Positions 36,073 through 50,037 of a stretch of DNA of 64,000 nt are shown piece by piece. The position numbers were made by a program, and so were the translations under genes. Numbering within the stretch: position 1 is the first letter of the stretch; each line of letters opens with the position of its first letter. The notes under the pieces are model-generated. The model had not been told where the DNA came from, did no database searches, and worked only from the letters and a program-made list of their open reading frames with translations. Origin of the DNA: Gnetum montanum (lineage: Eukaryota > Streptophyta > Gnetopsida > Gnetales > Gnetaceae); assembly GCA_015680685.1 (NCBI GenBank), contig MNCI01016273.1, positions 2,261,053 to 2,325,052 of the forward strand, given 5' to 3'.

Positions 36073-38381
36073 ATGTCTTCCACACATAAATTGAAATCTC
36101 CACCTGATATTGATCTTAATGAAAGTAATGATAGGAACTATAATGAGGAGAATTAGAGTGGAAAAATATAAGAAAGAATATCATATGCTCATATTGATTC
36201 TTATTATTTTGATTTCACATTCATTTTTCGTTGGGATGAATAGTTAATATGGAGAGACTTGCAAGATAACATTATCTTGCCACCAAAATGGTTAGCCTCA
36301 TCTATGCTTCAAGCAACCTTATTGAGATCAAATATTAATCATGAATAAGAAGGGTATTAAGTTACCAAGGACATGACTAAGTCATATTAGCCAACAGAGG
36401 CTCAAGCAAGAAGAAATGCTATCATGGTAACAAGATATGAACATGAGAAAGAAAAATATTTTGTTCTTGTGGAAAAAATATGTATAAGAAAAAACTAAAA
36501 AGTCTCATTGTTCTCATAAATATAGTCCCCAATTACTTGTACTATGGATTGAATATCCTATAAAGTTATGGTTACATTTAACTCTTATAGAAACTTCCAT
36601 AAGAGAGGAGATAGACTCTAGACTTATGTGGACTTCAAGGATATAATACAATCCACAAAATCATCTTTAAGATTTTTATGATGCTTGTTCCCTATATAAC
36701 ATAGATAATGATTGTCAAATATTGAAGTTTTTTCCCATGAAGTAGAAATTTGGTATAGATCCTTCAAACTAGAAGCTATTAGAAGATGGAATATCATGTT
36801 AGAGATCTTCAATGACAAATATCAAACCTAATCTATAGCATCAAACCTAAGGAAATAAATCCAAGGATGGAAACAAGGAATACATGAATCCCTTGATTTA
36901 GCAATGGATAGATATTATTAATTATTACATAGATGCATAAGCCATGGATTTTTTCAAAGGAAACAACAATGCCACATTATTGATGGATTAAAAAAATAAA
37001 ACGAAAGAGACACTTGGAGTAAATGGCCAAAGAAGATTATCAAAGATGACAAACCATTGAATTCAGTGGTTAGTAGCAAAAGAAGAAGAAGAGCTGCATA
37101 AGAGAGAGTTAGCTAAAGAATCTAACAAAGGCCTTGCCATCAAAAAATAGATGTAAGGATTTTTGAGACATAAGAAGAAGAAATGCTAAAATATGTGATC
37201 TAGCACAAGACTTTGCATATTTAGAAATTAGGAATTGATATTACAAAAAAGATAGATAAATTGTTAGACTCTATGGATGAAAGACCTATAAAACTAGAGA
37301 TTGTAAAAGAGAAAATTGAACAAGCATTTAATATAAATAAGGATATGAAGAACAAGAGGGATAATAGATGTGAGAATTGGAAAAGTCACTATAGTAGAGG
37401 AGATTACAAACTCAAGTTTTGAAAATGAAAATGATTGCAATGTGTGCCAGTATGAACATCCTAAGGGATGTTAGGATGTTATCCTATTATGGCCTATTGA
37501 CAAGAGTTTGGGGCATATGTATTGAATACAACATTTATAAAAAAAAATGCCCAAATGATTATATTATTCATAAGGTAATTATAGAAAACCATATCAACAA
37601 TCATATTATCTAAGTAGGACTTATCCTCAATCGTAGAAGTAGTACTAGTAATAGTGGAAATAATTACAATTGTGGGTAATGCCACCATCAAGGAAATAAT
37701 ATCCATATCAAAAACTAGATCCTTACACATATTATGTCTCACATCCTATATCTCCTCTAATACTTCCATCTAAGCTTCCTCTCACAACTATTTAATTGAG
37801 TATCACAAACTTGTAACTCCATGTATGAATTCACAATCTTATATGTCTCAACCAATAGTAGGTCACTATTATCAAGATCCTAATCCTTTACCACTAATAC
37901 CTCCATTAGCAATGCAAAGAGAACTACCAACATAACCATAAAAAAAAGTGCTACTAGAGTAGTTTGTACACAAGATAATATTACCAGTACTAGTGAACCA
38001 AGATTCAAAAAATGTTCCTTCTTTAAGGCAAGTCCAAAAAAGGTTTAAAGGATAGGAATCCCATTTAACCCTACTCCTCCCACACTAAGTTCCCAAACTA
38101 GTAGCATGTTTCAAGTATCAATAGAGATGAATTTAAAGAATATCATGCTTACACAAATTGTAACTCATTAGATAAATGTAAGAGAACTTTTCAAGAAACT
38201 AACAAATCTAGGAAGTCATTTAATCTATCTCCAAATAATAGGAAATAATCCATGCAAAGCTCTATTGGATTCTAAATTCAGGGTGAATCTCATCCCTTAG
38301 AATATATACAAGGCTTAGATTTGACCTCTATGAAAAAAATATAATATTTGAATAGAGTTGGCTAACTAGTCTATTGCTATT
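36073..38381 (+). pseudogene. E7 gag and start of protease (decayed)
   Basis: ATG at 36073 (MSSTHKLKSPPDIDLNESND). Gag-core-like text lies around 36540-36990 and the zinc knuckle CNVCQYEHPKGC at 37436-37471. The protease motif CKALLDS..VNLIP is near 38250-38300. Many stops and frameshifts. The gag start and the knuckle resemble E5 more than E1, E2, E3 or N. Confidence 0.7.
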
Positions 38382-39469
38382 TGATGAGTGGCAAGGTACC
38401 CCTATGCCCAACTATATGAATCACGAAGCATTCATGCATGATCCGATTGAATTCTATGGACTCTATAGTTTCAGGTACACTAGTCTTCTAGGAAGTGAAC
38501 CTTGCCCTAAAGGTTTTTTATTGTCTTTACAATTACACTTGTGATGGAAAAAGGTATGATTAAGGGTAATTGAAGCATATTATTTTTATTATTTTATGTT
38601 TTATGTTCTTTGGTGCTTAGAGTAGAGAGATGAAATAATTTAATAGCTAATCTAATTTAAACACTTAACTAGTCTCTAACTAATCCTAACATAAGCATTT
38701 GGTCCACTTTCCATACATGTCTTCACTATTAGGTTACCAAATGCTATGCTACTAGGCACACCAAGCAATAACGTTGCTGGGATTACCAAGTGAATACGTG
38801 TTTACACTTGAAGTAGTCATACTTATGTACTTAAACTATTTAGCTTAGTTAATTAACTAATCGCTTAAAGTCTAATTGATATTAATTAATTACATATTTC
38901 ATGAAAACAATAAATGCATAAATAAATCATTAATCTATTCTAAGTGTTGCAATGATTGAGAAAAATACTTGTCTTTATTGTCATACACATTGGTGTGGTT
39001 TAGGTACAATAGTACTCAAATAAAGATTTGTACACTTTCTAACTCCTACTGTGGGCACTCAGAGAAATATTGTAACTTTCAAATGGAAAAAATATAAGAG
39101 CTCTGCTACTACTATGACTTGAATTTCCATAAACACATTTTGAAGCTCATATTTATAGTTTTTGCTACAATGCTTGAACAAAGATCTGTACACTTTCTAA
39201 CTCCTACTACAAGCACTTAGAGAAATATTTTAACTTTCAAATGGACAAACTACAAGAGCTCTTCTACTACTATGACTTGAATTCCCATAAACATAGCTGG
39301 GAACTTGTATTTATAGTTTTTGCTACAGTATTATGTTGATGGGACCCTAGAGATGTAGCAAATTCTATGTTGATGCTACCCCATCAATGAGGCAACCCCA
39401 TGTGAATGAGGCCCTATCAACAAGGTTGCGTCCACGAGGGTCATCAACATGATAATTTGATGCTCATCA
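38382..39469 (-). repeat. E4 3' LTR with duplicated promoter segment
   Basis: 1088 bp, longer than the ~805-930 bp of its relatives because a ~161-bp segment (39005-39165) is tandemly repeated at 39166-39324. Each unit carries its own TATTTATAG box (39149-39157 and 39308-39316). The outer U3 array uses TTGATGG/CCATCAA-type units rather than GATATC. Confidence 0.85.
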
Positions 39470-40554
39470 TACCCCTACAATTGAATAAAAACTCATCCTC
39501 AAGTTCCTTTACAAAATTGGAAAGGTATGGGATTATTGACTAACTCTTGACATAAAAAATTCTCTTGATAAAATTGAGTGCCCAAGTGTACGAATCAATG
39601 AATTACAAAAATTATGGTGTTCATGATACAAAATTGAACACCATGATGTGACTACAAAAAATTGGACAACACATCCTCTGAAGGCTTGAAGATGGTGGAA
39701 AAGATTAGATAGTCCTAAGAAGTGGAGGCTCTTGAGATTCTAAGGACCTTCGTCAACTTTGGGCACGTGCACTCACTAAGGTTACTATGGCTATCCTATT
39801 GTATTTGCAACCTCTAGTGGAAGGTGAAAGGCATCTAGTAATACCTTCATCTTCTCCTCCTTGCTCCAGATATCATTCACAGTCCACACAACATCATCAA
39901 TGTGGGCTGGAATGGGAATATCACACGAAAAGTGCATTATTGGGAACATCTCATTCATGTTGAAAAATCAGGCAGTGAATTGTTTACATTAAATATTTAA
40001 TGCCTTGACTATGTTCTACATCTCCTGGTAGTTGTTCATCCTCTTGGCTAGGTTTTTGGCAATTGATTGTTGATCAGTGAATCGTTGATCAGTGAGTTAT
40101 TCCTTGAGAAATTCAAGTATAACATTTTCCATCGCAAGCTTTTTCTTGGTGTCTTTATGATCCTTAAACTCAACCTTGTACAATAAGTACGAGTTGGCCA
40201 CTTGTTTCTCTAGTTTTGATCATGGTCATCTGACAATCAACATGGCCAGACTTATGTAACAGAGATTAGCATGCTCCACATATTCTGTCATTTTCTCAAT
40301 CTACAACTCCTTTGTGTAGTTTTTTCCCTTGTTGTACATATCTATCCCATCAATGATGGGTTTTCACAATTCTTTCCCTTGTTGGAGTTTCTGGAGAGCT
40401 TTATTCATTTTTTCCTTTATCAATTGGATGTGTTTTTTGTTTACTTCCTTTTGTAGACTGAGCTATTCTGTGTAATGATCTTTAACTTTCTCAAATTTGA
40501 GAGCTTCTAATTTCTAGGTGACTACCTTGATTGCAGTTTTCTAGTGAAGGACAC
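39470..40554 (-). pseudogene. E4 ORF2, 3' part
   Basis: Similar in position and text to the ORF2 3' part of E3 (26300-27090). It is interrupted by stops and by the E5 insertion at its left-hand end in coding direction. The remainder is at 57031-59032. Confidence 0.5.
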
Positions 40555-41414
40555 TAATGAGTAGTGAGGTACCCCTACGCCCACCATATGAATCACCAAG
40601 GCATTATGTGTGATCTAGTCAAATTTCATGGACCTATAGTTATCTCATACACTAGTTCCTCTAGGAAGTGAAATGGTATTAAGAACATTCATTGTCTTTC
40701 CAATTAAACTTGTGAGGCTCAAGGTTATGGTTTAAGTGTAATTGAGGTATATGAATTTTTATCATTTTATGTTTTATGGATATAATCACCTACAACAAGA
40801 ATAAAAGGTAGAGTAGATTGAAACTAGTGTCTATTACCTAGCTAGCCTAACACAAGTAATCGTTCCACTTTTTTGGACACATTTTGAACACATATAGCAC
40901 TACTGGGCTACCAAACGTTAAGCATTGTTGGGTTACCAAGTACTATATGAATGCTTGAAGTGGTTGTGCTTGTGTTCATTAATTGCTGGAAATAAATTGC
41001 TTAATGAAATGCATTAAAGTAAAGAACAAGAAAGTAAAATGAAATAAAGAAAATATTAAGCTATTCTTATTTCTATAAGGATTTCCAAAATAGTTCATTT
41101 TATTTCCATCACACTGCTATGCTAAGGTACATCAGTGCTTGAACAAAGAACCGTACACACTTTAGACTCCTTTTGCTAGCACTTAGAAAATATTCTAACT
41201 CTAGGGAGAAGAAGCAATAAGAGCTTCATACCTTGCTTGAAAACTAAAAACTAACCAATGAATTACTTGTGAAAACTAGAGATTAGGCATGATATTTATA
41301 CACTTAGGGTATATACCTTAACATTAGACATTTGATGTCAGATCCAAGCCTCAATGTTGCATACCTTGACATTGTGTACTCAATGTTGCGGCTGATACAA
41401 ATGGTGCTTCATCA
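40555..41414 (-). repeat. E5 3' LTR
   Basis: 860 bp. The inner end is mutated from TGATGA to TAATGA and the outer end is CTTCATCA. The purine tract TACCCCCAC (element strand GTGGGGGTA) follows at 41415. The U3 units are of GATGTTG/CAATGTTGC type. Confidence 0.88.
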
Positions 41415-43359
41415 TACCCCCACGACTAAATGAAAACTTGTGCTTGAGTGAAGAAGAGGAGAGTGCCCAAGTGTATGAAATTATAATTTTTACAACATTG
41501 GGTGTTCATGAGAAGAGGAATGAACACCCTAGAGAATATTGACATCCAACACCTCTTGGTAGTAGGAAAATGAGAGAGAGGGAGGAGATCCTTTGATTTC
41601 GATGGTCCTCATTATGTGGTATTGCTTCATCATCCTTGATGAAGATAGTTTCACTTCTAGTCCATGCTTCCTACTACAATCACAATAGGATCATGAATTA
41701 GTATGCAATGTCTAACACATAACTCTTAGATGCCTTGTCTTATCGATGGTTACACTTGGCTAAGTTGTGATTGTGGTAGATTAGTTTCTTTGATAGTGTT
41801 AGTGAGAAGGTTGATAGATAGGGTAAAATAGATAAGTGGTCCATTAAATTTGAAAGAGTTTAATACAAGGAGATATTTGAATAGGGTATAAGAATTCACA
41901 ATCATGAAAAGAAGAATTCATTAAAAACTGTTGGGAATATGTGTATAATTGAATGTCATTGATGGGGTAAACAAAAAGAATTTGATTGTAAAAATCTATA
42001 AGGGTAAAGAACTTAACTAATCCAACCAAAATATATGCAAGTGTATCCTTCCCAAAGAAATAATAGGCTTTTTATGCCCTTGCATAACTTCAAACCAAAG
42101 AGTTTGTGAGCTTCGTGGATGATTAATGGTTATAGAAGGTTAATTACAAAAACCTGAAAGTAACAAACTAAGAATTTTGACATATCAAACAAAGAAATTG
42201 AACCAAAACATGAAACCAACAATGAGGTGGAACATGGAAAACATAGATGGATGAGAGAGAGTGTGGAATGGAGTTCTTGATTATGGTCACATGAAGTCCC
42301 TTGAGGATTTTGTGTTAAATGACTTGATAGGATTCATCCTTAGTCTAGACTAAAGGCAACCACTTTCAGTGACTTTGCATCAACATTCTAGGACCAATAC
42401 ATCCCTTGAGACACAATAGTGCTCCCACAAAACAACCACTATTACATATTAGAGAAGAAGCAGTAGGAAGTGAGGAAGCACCTTAGTTAGAGGAGACAAG
42501 TCCCATAACTAGTGCTTGTAGCCCATTTATTTGATCTAACGGGTGTGCTTTGAATTACCATTATTTTTTTAAAAAAAAATGGAAACCACACCATGAAAAG
42601 AAACATGAATTTATTTTTTCCAAGGGGTGTGCTTTGAATTCTCATCATTTTTTTGGATGAGAACCACATCATGCAAGGACTTATTCAACTTCCTTTGTTG
42701 ATTGATGTAGAACGATAAGAAATTCATGGAAACACACATGCACCCAAGCAAATAGAAAAGTACAAAGAATACCAAATCCCCTTAAAGCCACATGTTTTTC
42801 AACCCTTTGAATACTTCCCAATTCTAGAAACTACCAAAGTCACAAATTTATTAAAGTTTGATTAATGAAAAAGGGACTGCATGTTTCCAAAACAAGGAAA
42901 ATCGTAGTGTGTGGATGGGTGGATGTTGTGGACTCATTTCCTATTACATGAAAAGAAACCATGTCCTAATTATCCATAATGAAATTCAAAGTTAGAAACT
43001 AGACACCAGCAATCAAATAACAAAAATAGTACATACCACCATCAAGTAACGCATTATCAAAGTACCTTGCACTCATTAACAAACAGTTAGAAAATTACAC
43101 CAAATAAAAGAAAATATAGAAGAAAGTGTAAATTATTGAAGAAATATCAAATTTAATAATGATGGTATAAAAAAATTAGAAAATATTAATAACATAAAAA
43201 AAGATGTAAAATAAGGAACATGTAAAACAAAAAGTTGTAAAATGAAAAATGTGTAAAAAAAAAAGTTGAAAAATTGAGTAGCCACTTGAATGATTAGCAT
43301 GGATGGCCATCTCCCCCATGAATAAGTTGAAAGGAGGAGATCCAAAACATTAAGTGTGA
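41415..43359 (-). other. E5 3' internal non-coding region
   Basis: No ORF2 is left. The acceptor-like signal CATACTAAT...GATTGTAG lies at 41674-41703. Family-wide blocks lie near 42040-42120 and 42300-42680, and an A-rich tract directly follows the pol stop at 43080-43285. Confidence 0.6.
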
Positions 43360-46300
43360 TTATCCATCTAAGGAGGTTGTTGTTGTGTTAGCTAGCTTAT
43401 GTTCATGGAAAGGTTTAATTTGTTGAATGTTGGCCAGTTGTTTCTTGTTTGGGCTCTTAGGTTTATAGATCATCATGGCCCCTGAAGGAAATGCTTCATA
43501 AATGATATAAGGTCCCTCCGACAACATTTGGAACTTGGTTTGTTGAGGTACATGTGTGGGGTTCCAGTAGAGAACATTGTCTCTCGGTTGAAATTTAACT
43601 TTTCTAATTTTTAGGTCATGATGCTTTTTGTTATAAGCATTGTGAAACTCATTAGATGATAAGGCCACTGATTTATTTTCATCTAGCAAGTTGAGGTTCA
43701 TCATTCATTCTTTTTGGGATAAACTTAAGTCAAGGTCAAGGTCACAAGTTGTTGAAAGTGTATGGAGTTTAGATTGAATAGGAAGTGTTGGTAGTTTGCT
43801 GTACACAAGCTCATAGGGAGAGTAGCCTATAGGAAGTTTCCAAGTTGAGTGGTAGGCCCAAAGGGCATTGTTGAGTTTTGTGCTCTAGTCCTTCCTATAC
43901 TTGCTAATAGTTCTTGTTAGTATCCTTGTGATTTCTCTATTGGTAACCTCAGATTGACCATTAGCTTGGGGATGGTAAGGTGTTATGAGTCTATGTTCAA
44001 CCATAAGTGTTGTATAAGCTTTTGAAAAGTAGTGCCTATAAAATAAATTCCATTATCGAAAATTAATGCATGTGACACACCAAACCTGTTTACAACATTC
44101 TGTTGTACAAACCAAGCACTAGTAGAAGATGTATAGTTGATGATGGCTACTACTTCTATCCATTTCATATAATAGTTAATAGTGACTATGATGTATGCCT
44201 TTCCATTTGACATAGGCATGATGGGACCCATGAAATTAATGCCCCAAATGGCATTGGCATCGTTCATAAGAGCGGATGAAATGGTGATAATCCCTGAAGA
44301 GTGTTGGCCAATAGTAGCCTACCATCAAGATTTTAATGGCCACGCATCTCTTAGCATAGTATCCTCCACAAGGACATTCATGAGTGTCTTAGAGCACATG
44401 TAGTTTATCAGCATCAAGGACACACTAACAAACCATGCCATTGACACACATCTTGTAGAGATGTCCATTGATCTCCATGAAGTGCTTTACTTGGTGAAGA
44501 AACTATTATTTCCTTCTGTGGTTTAACCCTTATGGCATCTCCTTAGTGAGATGATAGGTAAGAATGTTATCATACCATTTTGGCTCATTGGACATTTTTT
44601 TTAGTTATTACTCTAGCAAAGAGAAGTTCATCAAGAAAAGTATCAGATAATGGGCTTTCTTCCTCTTTGTTATCCCATCACAATCAAGACAAGTGATCAA
44701 CAACCACATTCTCAGTGCCCTTTTGATCTACCATTGTAAGGTAAAACTCTTGCAAGATCACCAGCCACTGTAGGACATGGGGACTCACTATTGGCTTGTT
44801 CATTAGAAAGTGAATGGCACTATGGTCAGTGTGCATAAACACCTTGTATCCAAGGACATAGTGCTTGAACTTATCTAGAGCTAATTCCACCACCATGAAT
44901 TCTTTTTCTATAGTGGTGTAGTTCAATTGTGCACCCACTATGCTTCAGTTAGCATAGTGAATGTAGTATGGACATTTCTTATCATCTAGTTGCAACATCA
45001 TAGCTTTCAAAACATCATTCAATGCATCTATCATTATATGAAATGGTCTAGACTAGTTAGGTTCTTGTAGAATTGGGGTTTCCACAAGATTTTGTTTTAG
45101 TTTCTGGAAGGCTTTTTCACATTCTAGGGTCTAGATAAAAGGAGCATCTTTTTCGTTAGTTTGACCAATGGTTTTGCAATCTTAGAGAAATTCTCTATGA
45201 ATCACCGATAGTAGCTAATGTGTCCAAGGAATGATCGAACATCTTTAACTATTTCTAGCTAGCGAGTTATTCCTTGGATGACCCTTATGTTTTCAGGGTT
45301 CACCTCAATTCTTTCTTGCAATATTTTTTGCCCCAATACAATGGGCTTTTGGACCATGAGGTGAATTTTCTACCAATTGAGTCGTAAGTTAGTTTCAACA
45401 CATCATTTCAACACTTGCTCAAGGTGGTCTAGGGCTTGTTCAAATGTAGCTCCATAGGTGGAGAAGTCACCCATAAAGACTTCTACACCACTACCAATCT
45501 GCTGTTGAAAGATGCTTAGGACTAGGCATTGAAATGTGGTAGGAGCATTACATAGATCAAATGACATCTTACAATATGAAAAATTTCCCTAGGGACTTTT
45601 GAATGTTATCTTTGCTTGGTCCTCTAATGCAATTTGGATTTGGTTATAGTCACTATAACCATCTAAGAAGCTATAGTAGCAATGCCCTAATATTGTGTTA
45701 AGCACTTGGTCAACAAATGGCAATGGAAAGTGATCATTGAATGTTGCCATATTCAGTAGCCTGAAATTGATGCAAACCCACCACTTACCACCTTTCTTTG
45801 GTAGAATTAAGAGTGGACTAACCACTTGCTATCTACGATGGGATAGATGAATCCTACCTTGAGGAGTTGTCTAATTTCCTCCTTGATGATTTGCTTCAAT
45901 TTGGGGTTCAACCATCTTGGTGGCTATCATTTTAGCTTCATGGCTAGGTCAATGTAAATGTGATGTTGGCATATCTTAGGATCAATTCCTGTGAGTTTAG
46001 GATATGACCAAGAAAAAGTTGTTGATAATCTTTTAACTACCTTCAACAACATCTCTTTCTATTTTGGAGCAATTCTTGCATTGATTATAGCCGGCTTCTT
46101 ATTTTCCAAAAATACATATTCCATTCCAGCCAGTAGCATTTTTAGTTCAAGGGGCTATTGCTTGAAGTTCTTAGGAATTTCCAACTCTTCCCAATAGGGA
46201 TCATCGTTTGTATCATCAAAGAGTTGGTGATGAAATTTCTCTAGTTCATCCATGCTCATGAAATATTCACATGTTAGGCTTTCAGTTGGTTCTATGCGTA

Positions 46301-46850
46301 GTGTGATAATTTTTGAATTAGTGGTTAGCAACTAGGTGACTACCTATTTTATGGTTGCTACATAAAAAGACCTTTGAATTTCTATTTCTAGAACATGCTA
46401 CTTGCATGTAAAGATGGATGCTTACTTTATGGCCCAAATTTTTTGAACACAATTGCACTTACTATCATTGTATGTGATGCATGGAACTCTCTTTTTTTTA
46501 TCTTTGCAAATGCATTTTCTTTAGATATTTCCAAGGAAAGATGTTTGATGCCCATTCTTGCATCTATGGTGCTCAGCCATGCTCTTCCCATGATGATTGG
46601 GAAGTCTCCTTTGCAGTTCTCCACTTTGATAACTAAGAAGTTGATAGGATAAGACCACCCACAAATAGTGGTCATAATGTCTTCTACCAGTCCTAATGAA
46701 ATAGTGATGGACTTGTTTGCCAATTTTACTCTAATGTTTCTCTTCTTAAGAGGAGGCAGGTTCTAGGTAGTGTGCATCTCATGAGAAATGAAATTAACAC
46801 TAGAACCTGAATTAAGAAGAGCCTTGCATGGTTCATTCCTAGCAATTTGC
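43360..46850 (-). pseudogene. E5 pol: protease, RT, RNase H, integrase
   Basis: Enzymes for element replication and integration, read on the minus strand. Protease: KALLNSGSSVNFIS near 46820, with the catalytic D changed to N, then FPIIMGRAWLST near 46590. RT: VSPLLILPKKGGKWWVCINFRLLN at 45825-45750 and DGYSDYNQI near 45660. The active-site region reads VEVFMGDF near 45480 instead of the usual F(M/V)DD(F), so one aspartate is lost. RNase H: TTIEKEFMVVELALDKFKHY and HTDHSAIHFLMNKP at 44938-44790. Integrase: zinc-finger region near 44400-44480, core INFMGPI and FVQQNVVNRFG at 44250-44080, C-terminal domain to TAG at 43360. Frameshifts, stops and the two catalytic changes show it is inactive. 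Confidence 0.88.
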
Positions 46851-48437
46851 AAATAAATTAGAGGACTTCTAGGATCAACTAATTTCTTGGGAAGGTTTCC
46901 TACATGGATCCAATCAGACATAGTGTAAGTAAGCATTATGGTATGGATTCTTGGTAGAGTTTGGTTTGAAGAAGGCCCAAAGAAATTAGATATAGAGGGA
47001 GAGGCAGGAGTAGGGTTATCAACTACAGGTGTAAGTGAAGGCTTAGATGGACTACGAGGTCAAAAGAAAGGTCTTTTATTTGATCAGGCAATCGACCCCT
47101 CCAATTGATGATTGGGTTGCAATTTAACAACCCTTATAGCATTACATTGTTGCAGTTGAGTGGGTATTTCATCCTGCATTAGTGGAGTAGATGGTAGTTG
47201 TGCAATTGGAGGAGGAGTGTGTGTAGGCATATGAGAAGGATAAGGATAGGGGGTCGCATCCCTTCTTTCATGTAGAGATGGAGTACAATAATAGTTAGAA
47301 GGATGGTAGTAAGACTGAATATTAGAAACATGACTACAAGAGTCACGTGGAGACATGGGTTGCTAAACATGGTAACCATATGGATCAAGCTACCAATAAG
47401 GGTATTATTTCCTTGGTGGTGCAAATCCCCATGATTTTGGTTACTGCCATTGTTGGTACTATTCATACGGTCGCAGTGGAGCTATGCTTGGATAATATAG
47501 TTGTTGCTAGTAGAATTGCCTAAGATTACCTTGAGGATAAGGCAATCTCCTAGATGTTTTCCTTTGTATAAGTCATGGATGTAAGGCATACACCCTAGAC
47601 TCCTAAATATGTGACACAATAGGACAACATCCCTTAGGATGTTCATATGAGCAAACATCACATCCACGATCATCATTTGATTCACTATTTGTAACCTCTT
47701 ATATTGTAGTAAATTTATCCTTACCTTTGTAATATGCACATTTAGCTTCTTTGTGCCTCCTACACTCATGATCACTACCTTATTCGTAGGACTCTTTAGC
47801 AATTTTGAGGACAGCTTCAAATTGGCTATCCATGGAGTCTCTTAACTAATCAAACTTGGTCGTAAGTTTAGATTCAAATTGTTGAAGTGGTAAGGATTTT
47901 TTATGCATCCCCTGATTAAATATAGATTCATCCTCACTATTGTAGAATCAAACCTTCCACTTATGAATGGAAGGATCACAATTGTACTCCTCTACACTTT
48001 ATCTTTTTCTTAGTTTACCCTCTTCTTCAGAAACTTACTCTATTAACCTTTGTACCTGATAGGTAATTAGTTCTAACATTCACCCTTGGGCATAGATAGC
48101 AAGGGTTTTCCTCATTTCATTACAAATTCTGTCTACAATGTGGTGGAGTTGAGCTAATTGAGGATAACCATGGCTAGGGCATTTGTGCATCAAGGCATAG
48201 TATTGGCCAATGATGGCATCCAAGGGTTTGTAAGCTCCTTGTTTCTATCCTTGAATTTACTTTATTAGGTTGGAAACCTAGGAGTACATTTTATACTTAT
48301 CATTAAACATCTCAAGCATGGTACTCCATCATCTAATATATTCTAGTTCTAAGAATCAATACCAGTTCTCTGCTTCTTTATGACTATCTTGGAAAACAAC
48401 TTTAGTTTTTTCCATTCATTCTCTATGTTTTGCAAGA
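46851..48437 (-). pseudogene. E5 gag, C-terminal part (after N insertion)
   Basis: Contains the distal gag core (EMFNDKYKMYS near 48290) and the zinc knuckle CDVCSYEHPKGCC at 47624-47662. A Pro/Tyr/His-rich segment follows at 47084-47466. Separated from the N-terminal part by element N. Confidence 0.75.
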
Positions 48438-48442
48438 CACAT

Positions 48443-49289
48443 TGATGAGTGGCGAGGTACCCCTACACTCAACCATACGAATATGAGTGTTCTCACGCGT
48501 GATCCGGTCGAACTCCACAGACGGACTAGTTGTGGAACCTAGATCTTTAACCTTAGGTCATAGTTCACTGTCTTCCCACTTGGACTAGTATTATATTTGT
48601 CATGTATGGTTTAGTACAGAGTGAGGTGTATGATGTGTTCCTAATCTAACGCTACTCCTGAAGGTAGTGGAAAATAATATTAACTAAGCTAAGCTAGGGG
48701 GGAAAGGGTAAGAGAGTCTAATCTAGCCTAAGTGCGATGAGCATCCGATTCCTTGATCAACAGTACACATCTTGGACTTCATGCATGACTACCACTAGGA
48801 TTAACAAGCATAGATCCTAGGTACACCATTGGGATACCAAGTAGTCACACTTAAATGCTCATAATCAAGTCATGCTTATTCTGCGTTACTAGGAGATAAG
48901 GGTGAGAGAGAAAGTAGTAAATAAAAATTAAATAAACAAAGTGAATGATGCAATGATGAAGTAATATCGATCTTTATTGCCAGTCATGTGCACGTCCAAG
49001 TACATCACACTCAAATAAAGAATGTTGTATAATTACATTCACCACACTACGGGCAAACACAGGAAAAATAATCTATCTCTAGAGGGATCAAACTGCTAGA
49101 GCTTTACTACTTCTATTCTATTCCCCTGAATAAGGGAGAGCCACTTATTATTTATAGACATTGTGATAGACACAATATCACGTATGTGGTATAGCAGGGG
49201 AAGATGCGATATCACGGGGGATGCGATATCGTGGCAGATGCGATATCGCATAAGCGATATCATGGCCCATGCAATATTGCATCCCATCA
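48443..49289 (-). repeat. N 3' LTR
   Basis: 847 bp, TATA box 49149-49157. The array of GCGATATC-type palindromes is at 49160-49285. The adjoining purine tract is at 49290-49303. Confidence 0.93.
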
Positions 49290-49439
49290 TACCCCCACGA
49301 CTGAATAAAAACTCATCCTCAAGTTATAGTGATTACATAGTGGATAGGTATGGGATTATTGATGGAAAAACAAATGGGAAAATGCCGCAATGTGGGAAGA
49401 AAACACAACACACAACTACTACAACTACAAAAATTGGAA

Positions 49440-50037
49440 CTCATGTAGCTCCTAGTGGCGGTGGCTCCTCCATAGGTGTCTTTCCCTTTTCTTGTGCTCC
49501 AAGTCTTGGGATTTGATGACGTTGAAGTATGGCCTAGATTTTTTCCTCTTGTAAGGCCTTGAGTGCCTTGGCGTGCATTTAAGTTTGCACTTGTACCATA
49601 GAGGCATCCCAATCAGCCTTCTCTTTTTCTTCCGCCACCCTTTTATTCTCTGTCAACAATTTATTAAGTTTCTCAGTTCTGAAAGTGTCCAGTTGGTTCT
49701 AAGCAACCTTTGGCCCTGTATTCAGAAGGTTTAATACTTTTGAAATGGCTTGAACAAAGAAATCAATAGTCACACCACAAATTTTAACCATGGTGCCTTC
49801 TTCTTTATTGTGCCAAAATTGGTACATTTCCCCTAAGTACCAGGTACTACTTTTAGAGAGGGTATCTCCTGCTGCTGCCTACCTAGACTCTACAGTAGGA
49901 GGATCTTCTTGATGAATGGTGAACGATTATTCCTCATGTTCTGCATGTTTTCTGATAGGATCTTGTCTTCCACCTCTCTGAGATCGTTTGATCGCACCTT
50001 GAGCAGGACCTTCTTGTTATCTGCGTTTTAGGGCCAT
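49440..50037 (-). pseudogene. N ORF2 remnant (internally deleted)
   Basis: ATG at 50037 follows TACTAAC...GATTGCAG directly. The N-terminal piece MYQFWHNKEEGTMVKICGVT matches E3 ORF2 and joins abruptly near 49715 to the coil-like part (QNQLDTF-type). Over 2 kb of the E3 version is missing, and several stops are present. Confidence 0.65.

Larger units (their letters stand above)
35150..38381 (+). mobile_element. E7: plus-strand Gypsy/Athila-like element, 5' part
   Basis: Decayed 5' LTR (about 35150-35926), primer site, gag from 36073 and the start of a protease (CKALLDS near 38255). It ends abruptly at the E4 LTR at 38382. The rest of E7 may lie beyond the window, on the far side of E4. It is the only element here in this orientation and the oldest layer of the nest. 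Confidence 0.75.
38382..40554 (-). mobile_element. E4, left part: 3' LTR and end of ORF2
   Basis: E4 is a minus-strand autonomous-type element split by E5. This part holds the 3' LTR, a purine tract (39470-39480) and the 3' third of ORF2. It continues at 57031 on the other side of E5, because both flanks align with one continuous stretch of E3 ORF2 (about 27060-27110). Confidence 0.75.

Noticed and set aside
49160-49287. GATATC arrays as CRISPR-like or satellite repeats.
   Set aside because: Units are short, degenerate, without uniform spacers, and always sit in LTR U3 next to a TATA box.
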